A DNA stretch of 64,000 nucleotides, from NCBI GenBank assembly GCA_947247005.1, contig OX365954.1, positions 5,224,001 through 5,288,000 on the forward strand, in the 5' to 3' direction. Numbering within the stretch: position 1 is the stretch's first letter; the number at the start of each line of letters is the position of its first letter. This DNA comes from Spisula solida. Taxonomy: Eukaryota > Mollusca > Bivalvia > Venerida > Mactridae. Below, piece by piece: positions 36,408 through 49,400 of the stretch. The notes beneath the pieces are model-generated. The model worked only from the letters and a program-made list of their open reading frames with translations. It did not search any database and had not been told where the DNA came from. Both the position numbers and the translations under genes were made by a program.

Positions 36408-37699
36408 CATACATGCCATGTTTTGCTGAACCATTTGCAGGAGATTTTTTTTGCTCGAACTATCGACTAAAATTAATGAAGTTTAACTTAAATGCATTTT
36501 GCACTTATTTTACTTGTATAACAATACCATGCATGCATTCATGCTTCATGAAGAAATTTAAACTTACATTTGTGATGATATTCATGATGTAAACACATAC
36601 ATGCCAGACCTCCCGGATCATGCGTGAGTCTCACGCATTTGACAGTCTACTCCCGGACTCACGCAAATTGATAAAATCTCACACATTGGTTAAAAATCGA
36701 GTAAGCATCAAATTTATAAAGCCATTTTCACTTCACTCGTAATTTCCGGTGATGAATAAACAATTAATCAACATGTCAAACCTGTATGACATCTGATGAG
36801 AGTGGTAACTTCAATAAACAATCGATAATTACCCCTGATAAGGTGTCATAAAACATCGTAATTGGGCAGTCGACAATGTTTTGATTTTGGTCGTGTCTAA
36901 AGTCCACACTTGACCGTACCACACTACAGAACTAAACTCTGCAGCAGTTACTTCCCCTTGCAGAAGAGAAGGGTCTCTCTTTAAAACTTGCACATGGTAT
37001 TCAGACAACATTAATTTTGGATACCTGACTTTTTTGGAAGCTGTTAAATGAACTTAATTGCTTTTATTTCTGTGTTATAAATGCATTCTTGTGTTTGAGT
37101 AAATAAGTTATCAACATATCATAATTTTGTAAAGTTATTTTTAAAATTATTTTTTATGAATTAATCTGAAAATGCTTCAGAAAAAAATTGTTTCCACTGC
37201 TAGCATTGTTTTGGTAACTTACAAATATTTTGAACTGTGGGTCTGATTTGAACATACTGGAACCCAGATATTAGTTGATTGCATTAATGAAAATGATCAC
37301 AAAATTTAGTTTAAATTGCTTCACAAAGAATGCATGCAAACGTGGTGTTTTCAGTTGTCACACGTCAAGTAAAATAGGTCAAAACTGCTTATTAACTTCA
37401 TTACTTTTATTTGGTAGTTCGAGCAAGGAAAATCTCCTGCATTTCATTGAAATCTCCTGCATTTTCATCACCAATCTCCTGCAAATGGTTCTGCGAAACC
37501 TAGCATGTATGTAAACAACAAATGTCAGGTTTCAGTATGTGCAAGTCTTATGACTCATAGTTAAAATATTTTTGTTAGTTACCAAACCAAATGCTAACTG
37601 GACATGTATTAGTTATTATTACATTTATGCTTTACCAGTTCGTTTATCATACACCTGAAAAGTAGACACGTCAGGCAGAAAAAACCTGATAAAAATCTA

Positions 37700-37748
<49 letters not shown>

Positions 37749-38287
37749 AAGAACTGATATGTTCAAAATGTTGCTAACATATTCATTCAAACTCAATAAT
37801 GCATTGGTAATACAGAAATAAAATCAATTCAGTTAATTTAAAGCTTCAAAAAAATGTATCTGAAATTGATGTTGACTGAAAATCATGCAAGTTCCAAATT
37901 ACTAATTTACAAAATTTGAGGTCCTTTGATTGATCCTGTAACTGCAAGGGGAAGTAACTGCTACCAGTTTAGTTCTGTAATGCACGGTTATGTGTGGGAT
38001 TTTAAACCTAACCAGTAAAAAAAATATTTTCGGCTGCAAAATTAGTTGGAAAGATGTTTATCAGTTTATGACACCTTAGCATACTCTTATCGGGGCAATT
38101 ATCATTTGTTTATTGGAGTGGCCACTCTCCTGGGATGTTATAAAGGTTTGTTATGTAATGACTTGTTCATTCTGAGATTCTTATGCAGATTTTTTCAAAT
38201 CCGGTAGATTTTATCAAAATGCGTGTGAGTGAGTAGAGTCTCTAATGCGGTAGACTCACGTACGATGCGGGAGATATGGCATGTATG
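36408..38287. mobile_element. Cluster of nested elements with CATACATGCCA tips
   Basis: CATACATGCCA occurs at 36408 and 36596, and its inverse at 38277 (and with one change at 37501). Sequence 36408-36590 is inverted at about 37320-37511, and 36596-37010 is inverted at about 37920-38287. The order A-B-A'-B' is not a simple hairpin and suggests one element inserted into, or recombined with, another. A related copy lies at 57340-57623. A (TA)n tract (37702-37744) lies inside. No coding sequence was found. Confidence 0.55.
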
Positions 38288-38589
38288 CGTCCAACAGAGC
38301 CGATGTATTCCGAATGTTGTTGTTCTGATATTTGTATGAATTTTGATTAGACGAAAAATGGCTATAACTAAAACCCGGTATCCGGACTAAAAATAGGCCT
38401 ACATTATACTCTGTACTAAATGATTATTTCGTCTAAGACGAATTTGTCAACTGTAGGTAATTTTCGTTTTTTAAAATCGCGACAGATGTCAGACAAACAT
38501 TTCATCTAATATTGGTTGTGTAAAGGTATGTTTAACACTGTTTTTGTACTTTATGATTGAAATAATCTTTACTGCGGTCGATTTAACTG

Positions 38590-38830
38590 TTTAATCCTGA
38601 ATGAGTCGTTCAATTCGGAAATAAAATTTTGCTTTTTTGTCCATAGCAAAATTTGCTAGGTCGTTAATGTAAAGTATAAAAAGGAGAGGTCCAAGCACAG
38701 ACCCCTGAGGAACTCCAGCTGTTATAAGCTGAGGGGTTGAAAGTTGAGGCCCAATGCAAAAAAACAGGAATACCAGAAAGTGCTCTTGAAATCAGATTAA
38801 TATTGAGGTCAAGTGATATGATGCTAAAAT
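38590..38830 (-). pseudogene. LINE reverse-transcriptase fragment
   Basis: The minus strand encodes [20 protein letters not shown], the RT motif preceding the catalytic YADD box in Jockey/CR1/L2-type LINEs. It is followed by roughly 20 more codons and then a stop. Upstream the homology slips into other frames, and the YADD box itself is absent. A short decayed fragment. Confidence 0.75.
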
Positions 38831-39545
38831 AGACCATATAAGTCAATTTTATGTGTTTTTGTTGATTGCACGTTTTGCTTAAGTGGTTAAGCCATATTTT
38901 CCTCTAATTTAAATAATTCAAAAAGTTTTTAAAACGCTTTAAAAATCATTTTTGTGCTTCGATGCCCGGAAATAGGGAACAACAGGATATGTACAGTTAT
39001 GAAAGTTACATAAAGACAAAGCAACCATATCTGGCAGTTTTGCGTTGCACCACTTTTTTTTTGAAGTTCTAAATTACACTATTGCTGTAGCTAAATAGTT
39101 TCACTATACTGTGGTATTAAAATCTACTCCTTGTGCTTCAGTTCTTGATACTTTGATTTATCTTTATAGTGACATTGTCTAATAAGTGGTCTGGAGCACT
39201 GAAGAGTTTGGTCTTTCTGTATCCTGTCAATTTCTCCCACTTACGCGTAATTATGGATAGTATTAAAACACTGCATGCGAATATCTTCACCAAGATGTTG
39301 CCTATCTTTTCAAAATTTGAATCATATAGAATTCCATTGGATTACTAAGCGTGTGCTATATTTTCAATGTGTTAACAACCAAAATTAGGTCCTTTTGTTT
39401 GTGAACTGAATTGTTGATTTACAAATTACATCGATAAACATCTGTCATAAGGTCCATTAATAAAACGAAATACGGTATATGTAAAGAAGCATTTACAAAT
39501 TCTAATTTGGAACAAGTTGACCCAGTGACTTCTGTTGCCTTTATT
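38831..39545. other. No gene recognised
   Basis: AT-rich, non-coding, ending at the tip of the tandem-core repeat. Confidence 0.4.
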
Positions 39546-39898
39546 AGCTCACCTGAGCACAAAGTGCTCAAGGTGAGCTATTGTGATCACTCACCGTCCG
39601 TCCACACTTTCAAATGACATCTCCTCTGAAACCGTTTGACCTATATTGAGGAAATTTTGCCTGGATGTTCCTGACATAGGGGGATTTAAAAATTGCTCAA
39701 ATAAAGTTGATCCATCTAGAACTCTGGTTGCCATGGCAACCAGGTAACAAAACCTTTAAAAATCTTCTTCTAAGAAACCACAAGGCATAGAGCTTTTTAG
39801 CATGAAGCATTGCGTGGTGGACCTTTACCAAGATTGCTCAAATCATGACCCCCGGGTCAATATTGGCACTGCCCCGGGGGTCCCTTAATTTTGTATAA

Positions 39899-42800
39899 GG
39901 GCTATAAAAAAAAGAATGGCAGGAAAAGTGAAAAAACATTAAAATTTGAAATTATTAAAAAGTCCAAATGTGTTGTTTCATAATGTTGTACAGTAATTAC
40001 AGTCATCAAAATCAATCGAGTTCTACTCAGATAATAAAGAAATAAAAAAGTTATGTACATGTAGCTTTTTAATTCAAAATCTTCCCAAAAATAAACAAAT
40101 TACAGGAATATTTATTTATGTGCTAAACAAACAATAATTACTATTTTTTTTAATTTTATTGTTTGTTTCTGTTAGAATATATGTTGAAGCATCAGAAATA
40201 AGTGCTGAAGTACTTGCGGTATCATATGAAATTTAAAAAAATCATATTTTCAATGCTTTTATCCTTTTATATGTACTTTCTAGGAATTGAAATTCCCTGT
40301 ATGATTAAGAGAGGGAAACATAACTGGAAAAACACGTACTTTTATTTGATTTTGAGTGTGTCAAGCTATATTGCAAAAATCCATAGGCAAACAATAACAT
40401 ACTAAATTTCGAGAAGTTCTACCAGAAATGGGCTTAATTAACCAGGTTTTTTAAAAAAAATCCTGGTTATTGGATTGGCGATTTCGGCGGACGGGCGGGC
40501 GGGCGGGCGGGCGTCAACAATTGGTTTCCGTTGGATAACTTTAGTTAGGAATGAGATATCATAATGAAACTTGCTGTGTAGGTAGCTTGTGTGCAGACCC
40601 TGCTTGGGATCATTGAAAGTGGGGCTGGTGGGGTCAAGGTCACTGTTACTAAAAATAGAAAATCAGTTTCCGCTCAATAACTTAAGTTAGGAATGAGATA
40701 TCATAATGAAACTTGCTGTGTAGGTAGCTTGTGTGAAGACCCGCTTGGGATTGAAAATGGGGCTGGTTGGGTCAAGGTCACTGTTACTAAAAATAGAAAA
40801 TCGGTTTCCGCTCAATAACTTAAGTTAGGAATGAGATATTATAATGAAACTTGCTTGTAGGTAGCTTGTGTGAAAACCCCGCTTGGGATTGAAAGTGGGG
40901 CTGGTGGGGTCAAGGTCACTGTTACTAAAAATAGAAAAAGGTTTCCTCTCAATAACTTAAGTTAGGAATGAGATATCATAATGAAACTTGCTGTGTATAG
41001 GTAGCTTGTGTGAAGACCCCGCTTGGGATTGAAAATGGGGCTGGTGGGGTCAAGGTCGATGTTACTAAAAGAAGAAAAATGGTTTACGCTCAATAACTTA
41101 AGTTAGGAATGAGATATCATGATGAAACTTGCTGTGTACGTAGCTTGTGTGAAGACCCCACTTTGGATTGAAAGTGGGGCTGGTAGGGTCAAGGTCACCG
41201 TTACTAAAAATAGAAAAAAGGTTTACGCTCAATAACTTAAGTTAGGAATGAGATATCATGATGAAACTTGCTGTGTACGTAGCTTGTGTGAAGACCCCAC
41301 TTTGGATTGAAAGTGGGGCTGGTAGGGTCAAGGTCACCATTACTAAAAATAGAAAAAAGGTTTCCTCTCAATAACTTAAGTTAGGAATGAGATATCATAA
41401 TGAAACTTGCTGTGTTGGTAGCTTGTGTGTAGAACCCCCCCCCCCCCCCCCCCCCCCCCCTTAGGATAGAAAGTTGGGCTGGTGGGGTCAAGGTCACCGA
41501 TACTTAAAACAAAAAACGGTTTCCGCTTAATAACTTAAGTTAGGGATGAGATATCATACTGAAACTTGCTGTGTAGGTAGCTTGTGTGAAGATGCAGCTT
41601 GGGATTGAAAGTGGGACCAGTCAGTAGGGTCAAGGTCACTGTTACTAAAATAGGAAAAACAGTTTCTGCTCAATAACTTCCACAGCCATTTCTCAGTAAT
41701 TACCTGTCAAAATTTCATGAAATTTCTAACAAACATCAACAAAGAAACTGCGATGATGCCCGTCAATATTTTTTTGATTGGTCAATTCACTTAAGAGTTA
41801 TTAACCCTGATTTAACAGCACCATTTCAAACTTCTCCACATTCACCCTTGCCTTTGAAAACCTGGTCTTCGTCGCCATGCGGCGTTCTTGTTTTGTATAT
41901 TTTGTCACACTCCTGACATAAAACTTTCAATGCCTTAATTCAATATCTGAAATAAAGACAAAACTACCATTATATAGCAATAACAATAGTTAACAATTAC
42001 GAGGCATATTTCAAAAAGAAAACAGTCAGAAAAGTGTCCTCAAAGACATTTACACCGAACATAAGAGACGTATTATTGTTAAATTATGTTCAAGAATTAT
42101 ACATCCTATGTCTTTCTGGCCAATTACATATATTCTTCAAGCCTTTCTTTTATATTTGTAGTTTTGAATCTAAGTTACTTATTCATGCTAATTCGAATGA
42201 AAATTCTAGCTGTTAAAAGGTCCGAAGTTGCCTTAAAGTATGGCATCAGTGGTGTCACACTCCTGACATCATAGCAATTATCTACATATTTCAACCAAGC
42301 GAAAAATTACTTTGTCATAATGATTACATAATGCATGATGATAAGTTAATGGATCAAATAGGTACATCATGACTTAAGATACATTGTTGAAAATTAAAAC
42401 CAATAAATTCTCTGCAGATTTAAAAAGCAACAGCAAATTCATATCAACAATGGGAATCAGAAATGGTGATGATGTATAAAATGGGTGCGGGAACATTCTG
42501 TAAATCATTGAACAGTAAATGTTCAGTGATTTTTCTTGAACAAAATGAAACAGCCTGTGCCCATAAATTGGGAAATTTTAGCACGACAATTCGGGAAATT
42601 TGGGAATTATTAAAATAAAAAAGATTTGTTTGGATAAAATGTTTCACATTTTGCTATTTTCTACTGATAATAGTGAAGTCATATATATATAGCAACGACT
42701 TTTGCAAGTTAGAAAATCTATTGTTTTGACTTTACAACAGCCATACCGTAAGTTGCTTTTAAACCAGCAAGAAAAAAATTGAAAAGGGGGAAAATATGCA

Positions 42801-44550
42801 TTCTTTTTGGGAAAAAATTATGACTTTTTGGGAAAATGGAGGTTATTTTGCTAGGGGAAGGGGCCTGTATTCGGCCCCGAAAATAGCCCAAAAAAATTAC
42901 TGATGTTATTTAATTCTTGATAAATTATTGCACATTAATTCCTCTTCACACTAAATGTGAGCCTTTGAAACAAAGCAACGCATCCAGAATACCTACCGGT
43001 ATAAAATTCATGCATCGGTACATATATTATACCTGTACTCTACACCCCCAAAGAATGAAATCTGGGGAACATTATATAAATTGGAGTGATTTGTTCTAAA
43101 AAAATTGTCTTTAAGTCAATTTCATGGAGTCTGGAAATAACCAATGAAAGGCATGACGTATTTAAAATATAGTTCATACCACATGTAACATAATAAAATG
43201 CAGTCAAGTTTGCTTGAAATGATATTTTTTAACATAGTTATGGCCCCTTTTAACTTACATTTTGTTAAATCTTTAATGATTGACTTTCTATTTTCAAACT
43301 TTCTCAATAAGTACAAAAGATTTACTGTTGCTCTTCAACATGAGACCCTCCCATTCTGTTACCAATACTTTGTGTAGACAAAAGTAGGCTTCCGTGAGAA
43401 TAATAGTTCTCTAAAATCTTTAATGATTGTCTTTCATATTTAAAGCATGACACATTCTTCCAGGAATATCATGTTATGTTGCATATGTTTGAGGTATGTT
43501 GACAGAATATTGAGTGATTTAATTTTCCGCATCCGAACGAGTGCCCGTGTTTTATTCACCGACAATATACAAGAACAGAGTTTTTATTTCGATTCTAAAT
43601 ACGATAATATCCCGCACTATTTAACTGCGCGCATTCCATTTTCACCCATTTGACATTGAACATAATTCCACGCTGAAATTGAGTGGCTTATTAGCTGGTA
43701 CAATTACCTCCCTCGTTAATGAAAACGACCTTCGTAATTTTCTGAAGGAAATACCACATTTTAAACATTGAAACAATTTTAATAACACGAGTATATGGTA
43801 TCTATTTCATAAAATGAAAAATATAAATGAATTGATTATCAGAAGCTTTAATAAAACTTGGTTTCTAGAGTATATTGGAGTTTCTAAAAATAGATGCGTC
43901 ATAGCTGTAACACTGGATTCTCGTGCAACTCGCCTTGTCATCGTGACACGTAGAAAATTTTACTATAAAGTTTACGTTCATTCATTCATAAATATGTCAC
44001 GTGATACTGGGCGTAAATAGAAAAAGCCAATTTGATAGGTATGTTTTATGGGGGTAATAATACATTGTTAGGTCTGCTCTATATTTAAACGATTAATCCG
44101 CAGATCGTGTTAGAATTACTCATAAGTCTATAAAGCAAGGATGATTACATTTTTGTCATGTTTTTTTTAACTACCATGTTAAGACTAAAAGGCGTCAATT
44201 TTGGTTCCTTGAAGTATTATATTCTTCATATTATCATCAGTTGATGTCTAAGACAAACATCTATCCCTTAAACAACATTAAACCTTGTTTATCTTCAAGC
44301 TTTTTGTAAATGGATGTTCTAAACAAACATACTTTTTGAAATTGTCACACTTTTTTGTCACACTCCTGACGTTTTTAGCCTGTTATTTTAGAATTTTTTT
44401 TTTAACAACTGGTGCTATTTTAATCAAACTTCACAAATTGTTAAAGGGCATGGTGAAACACTTCTACTAAACAAGAAAATGATACTAAAGTATACAGTAT
44501 CTTTTTTATGACAGACAACCCCATTCCTGCCATTTTTTTTGGAACAGCCC
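39899..44550. mobile_element. 4.65-kb element with ~28-bp TIRs and ATAA duplication
   Basis: The left end starts GGGCTATAAAAA and contains AATGGCAGGAA. The right end, inverted, starts GGGCTGTTCCAA and contains AATGGCAGGAA at the same distance. ATAA flanks both ends (39895-39898, 44551-44554). Removing the element with one ATAA restores the host repeat, as seen by comparison with the sister unit near 54700. The interior carries a tandem array (40500-41690), a C tract and three copies of TGTCACACTCCTGAC (about 41906, 42255, 44357). I find no transposase, so it is non-autonomous or has lost its gene. Superfamily unassigned. Confidence 0.7.
40500..41690 (+). repeat. ~127-bp tandem array, about nine units
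   Basis: Each unit carries AACTTAAGTTAGGAATGAGA, ATGAAACTTGCTGTGTAGGT, GGGATTGAAAGTGGGGCTGG and GGGTCAAGGTCACTGTTACT. The array is bounded by inverted CCAGGTTTT/CCTGGT words (40440-40470, 41860) with a GCGGGCGGGCGG block at the left. A 26-base C run (about 41435-41460) interrupts one unit. TCAAGGTCA, a nuclear-receptor half-site of the ERR/SF-1 type, recurs in most units. Confidence 0.85.
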
Positions 44551-44805
44551 ATAAGAGATACCGGTATATAGAAAAAACTTTAAAAATCTTCTTCTCTGGA
44601 ACCACAAGGCATAGAGCTTAGATATTTAGCATGTAGTATTGTCTAGTGGACCTCTACCAAGATTGCTCAAATTGTGACCCCCGGGTCAATATTGGCCCCA
44701 CCCCAGACATCTCATAGTCATAATTTTATATAAGAAATATATAGAAAAACTTTAAAAAATCTTCTTCTCTGGAACCACAAGGCATAGAGCTTAGATATTT
44801 TGCTA

Positions 44806-45877
44806 TAGTCTAGCATCTAGAGTTTTTAGTGTGAAAAAAAAGTCCAGAGCGTTTCTCAGTTTATTCGTGTAGAGGGATGTTTGAAGTTTAATTTTAGCGA
44901 GGGTGGACAGCTGAGATCCTGTAGGTTACCATGGAAACCATGATTGCGTCAAAATTTCTCGCCAACTTTTTAGCACACACCCCGCCTTAATCTAACCTTT
45001 CTAACTGGTATGTATAAATACATATCAATTTTATTTTGTGTAATAACTTAAGTACTGATATAGAGCTCCGAAATGATATGTGTGTCAAGGTCATTCATTG
45101 TCAAGGTCAAGGTCATTTAGAGGTCAAAAGACAAAAAAACGGGTAAAAAATGTGTTATTACCTCAAAAGGTTTTCATTCTTACGCGCAATATTGACCATA
45201 TGCGTAATTAATGCATTTAAGCATCGACTACTATCATTTGTACTTACAATAAAACTTATTTTGTGTTGACATGGCGAATAATAATGAAATGGGAAGGACT
45301 TACGTGAGACCACTAAAATACGTCATTTCCCTTGTAATATATGCGTATTACGCGTTATACGCTTACATTGTATTCGCTTGTATATTGCGCATACATGCAA
45401 TTTCTACTTATATTGAAACTTGTTTCCAACCTCATTACTAAATTATAATAATATGCTATGCATTACGGTGACCTGCTCATCAAGTTCACCGGGGGGAAGG
45501 TCAAGGTCATTGCACGGTGCAGTTTCAAAGGAGAATGCAAACTGCCTATTTTCTCTGGCTTAGACTTATGTATATATAGTTACACATATATATAGGGTTT
45601 CTATGGTTTATTTATGCATGGGGATGTTTAAAGTTTCATTATAGGGGTCACATCAAGTACACCCTTTTTCCGTTTCCATGGATACAATATCATTAACAAC
45701 AAGGTAAATGACATTCTATTAGCCCATGACTAGCCTAAACCCTTGTGACTTTCACTGATATGATATGCATGAACATGCGTGAACATGCTACAATGTAATG
45801 AGTGTGGTAGTATGCGGAACATATATATAACTCCTTAATAAACAGCATGGCAAGGTCACGAAAGGTCAAGGTCATTT
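44806..45877. repeat. Left terminal inverted repeat of the Academ-like element
   Basis: About 1072 bp. Its inner end is near AAGGTCAAGGTCATTT (45862-45877), after which the two arms diverge. It contains several TCAAGGTCA words and the start context of no gene. Confidence 0.85.
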
Positions 45878-46450
45878 TTGGGTGGAAACAGAATGTAAGA
45901 AATATGCAATTCAGTCATTTTTTCAAACGTGATAACGACAGCGTTTGTTCTCAATATGTTAGGTACTTTGAAGAATCAACGCATCCTCGTATCAATAATA
46001 ATATATTGGACAATAATGGGAGATAACCTCATTATTGAATTAAATACAAATCCTTAATTAGTTCACAGAATTATTTCAGATTTATTACCAACGTAAACAA
46101 TATCAAGTGAATATAAGTACATGAATATTCAATATTCAGACTGATAACAGAAGAAAAAAATCTAAATATTGTCCTATGTGATAGTCATACAATAACGACT
46201 ATATACATTCATTCGTCATACATTGTATTTCAGTTAGTGCAAATATGTCTCAGTAATTGTTATATGCAAAGTAATTAAATAAACATAAACATGGTTATAT
46301 GCAGTATAACATTTACCTTACAACAGTCAATAAGCCAGTACCAGGCTATCAAAGAATAAGAATGACATTTACACTTAGTTAAGCACCTACATATTTAATA
46401 CAGAATATTGTGGTTGATTTCAGAAAATAAGTTAATAGATACATTCATGA
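45878..46450 (-). other. 3' region of the transposase gene
   Basis: Unique sequence between the left TIR and the ORF stop. A minus-strand AATAAA (plus TTTATT at 46081-46086), about 365 bp beyond the stop, is a candidate polyadenylation signal. Confidence 0.4.
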
Positions 46451-49400
46451 TTAAAGTTCCACAGGTATAGATATTGTGACCTTTGGATTTTTACATGTAG
46501 ACCTTAACGCACTGTTGCTACATTTACAGTACTTGCAGCATGGAATTCCATTTTTCCGACAGAGACATCTCTTAGAGGAGCAATCTTTACATACGCATGT
46601 CACAGCTATGTTGTCAGGTACATTCCTATGTGTGTTTGTTGGTACAATGCGTCCATCTTCATCCTCCATATACCCAAATGTACGTGGATCGAGATCAGGT
46701 GCTTCAACTTGCTGCATACAATGGATTTGTAAATAGGTTACATACAAACACCGTAGTATATGATCTCTAATTGCATGACTTGTTGGTGGAAGGTATTGTA
46801 AGTCCATGGCTTTCCCCGTATGATGTAACGTGTAGCGAAGTTCATCCATCGTTTTACACTGAGTATTGGGTTTAATAACCTGAACCAAGTACTCCTCGTC
46901 TTTTTCAATCACTCCGTCAGTGGTGTTGCCTAATGTTAGCCCAAAGTCAGTCAAATATTCTTCTGGGTGAGCCTTTAATGCGGAATGTTTCGTTCCAACT
47001 TTGCTTGAACTGTCACAACCAGTAAGAATGTGAGCTGCCGGTAACACCTGATATAAGGATGGGTTTGATGCTGCAATATTATGTAATGGAACATAACGAA
47101 GAGTGTTACCAACACCGACTCTCATCCACAATTCCTCTAAACCATGCTTGGATAATCTTTTCCAGAAATAAAGGCCAAGAACCATCACATCTGTGTCGCT
47201 GGAAAGAATAACAATTCTCTTGCTGCCAAGGTTTGTAGCGTTGATTGAATGTGGAATCATTCGAACATCAGCTTCTTCAATCGGTAGTTTCAGTGATTCT
47301 ATAGTAGCTACAGTGTTATTTGTAACTGCAAAACAATCAGATACAGTTCCATCTTGCATGACACTACTCAGTACTATTTCTACATCAGCCCATATATACT
47401 TCGCATTTGTTCGGATCCATTTGCTCAAAAGAGCTTGAAGTTTAGTTTTATTTGAACCTGATGCCCAGAATGTGTCCATGTTGACTGGCAATGGGGTATC
47501 TTCATTCAAAGTACTAATCTCTACAGGTATTTGCGTACATCTTCTGCACCTTTCATGATATTTCAATGAATCCACAATATATGAGTCAAAAACAAAGTCT
47601 ATTCTGTTTGCTTTCTTTGATAAACGAGAGACGGATTGGGCAAATGCAGAACATATGTCGTTAAATGTTTTCATTCCTGAAAGTGTGAGTCTTCTTACAT
47701 TCGCCATTACATCCACTATGTACGTGGTCTGTTTATCTTCCCATGACGAAGGATATATTTCCCTGCAATTGTTTCCTAAGGTCTTCTCTAGTTCATGAAC
47801 TAACAGGTGTTTCACAGGTTTGGTTATATAGCCGTCCTCATCAAATAAATAGTTTGTTTCCACAATATCATACTTAAACAGTTCTTTTGTGTTGTACCCT
47901 CGTGATTGACAAATGTCCAAAAGTCGGTATCCAGCAGCCGAATCAGTTATCTTCCTTTTTGTTTTTCCTGTTGACTTAGTTCCTGATATATTGATTGAAT
48001 GGAAGCTTTTGATATTGTTCCTGTGTATGGTGTCAGGTAGTCGTTTATTTTTCTTAATAAGTCTTTCCATTCTGAAGTTTAAATATATTTCCTTGCCTTC
48101 TGTTTCAACTTGTAGAATACTTCGTCTTATTTCGTCTGTCATGATTTGTTGATTTATTATGTTGTGCAGTTTTACTTCAGTAGATTCAGTGTTGAACGGA
48201 TTTTCATAAAGTTGTATGTAACGAACCATGTCTGTTATGTTCTCTTCCCTAGCATTTGTTTCAGACGTCTTAAATTCATGGTTGACAGTCAGTTCTTGAT
48301 AAAAGGGTTTCGATCCACTTTTGTCTCTGTGGAGATTGCTGACTGCCAACATCTCGTGGTATGTTATCTCCCATTGGGCAACATAGTTTTTCTTCCGAGA
48401 ACTTCCAATGATTCCACCGCTGCTCTTTTGTGAACGGTTGATGGTTTGTTCTAGGCACTGGTCAGCAGCCACAGCCTTGAATTGTCCTGGTGTTCTTTTC
48501 ACAACAAATTTTCCTTTAATGAATTCTTCATATACATTCGGAGATGTTGTTGGAAGTTGTCTCATATCTTCTAAGTAGACGGAACACCATCTAAGGTAAT
48601 TGATGCAATCGAACGCTGCAAAGTATGGAAGGATATCTTGTACTGTTGTTAGATGCAGGTGCCAGTTGCCTTCTCTGTCCGCACGAACAAGGTTTTTTAG
48701 CAAAGTAACAAGATTGATAAAACCATACCAGTATTTGAATGTTTCGTTTCTGCTACATTGCCGTTGAACAAATACCTGGAAATCTTCCAATAATTCTTCC
48801 GCTTGAACTTTGAACTTGGCAATGAGCACTTTACTGGCATGCCTTTTCTTTGTTGCTATGGCATCTTGAAGCTCTATTAATACATTCAAGTTGTCTTCGT
48901 ACTTTTTCATATCAGCACGTTTAAAAAATTCAACCCACAGCAGTCTCTCAAGAGATTCGCCCAGTAGCATAATCCCCTTGAATGATCTTACATAGTTGGC
49001 TCCAGTCATCACAGACTGGACAACATTCGGCCCAAACACGGCATTCTCAGTGAATATAGCCTCCGCTCCACTATTTCTTAGGTACTTTCCTATACATCCA
49101 AGAAATATTTTGGACATATGGAATGTCCCGAGCAGAAGCACGACATCGGTAAATTCCTCCGACCTGGCCATAGTTACTTCCCTTGCGATGTGATAAACCC
49201 CTTCATCACATGTGATAGCCAGTGTTTTCTGCTTAAGCTTTTTCAGGATGACCTGGAAATTCTTCAAAGCTGTATAAACAGTTCTATACTCGGTAACAGG
49301 ATACGGAAGGACAGGAAGAAACCCTACTATCATTTGTCCAATAGTTTCATGTGTTGTTAGGGAATTAAAAGCACTCCAAGATGGTACATTCTGTATTTCA

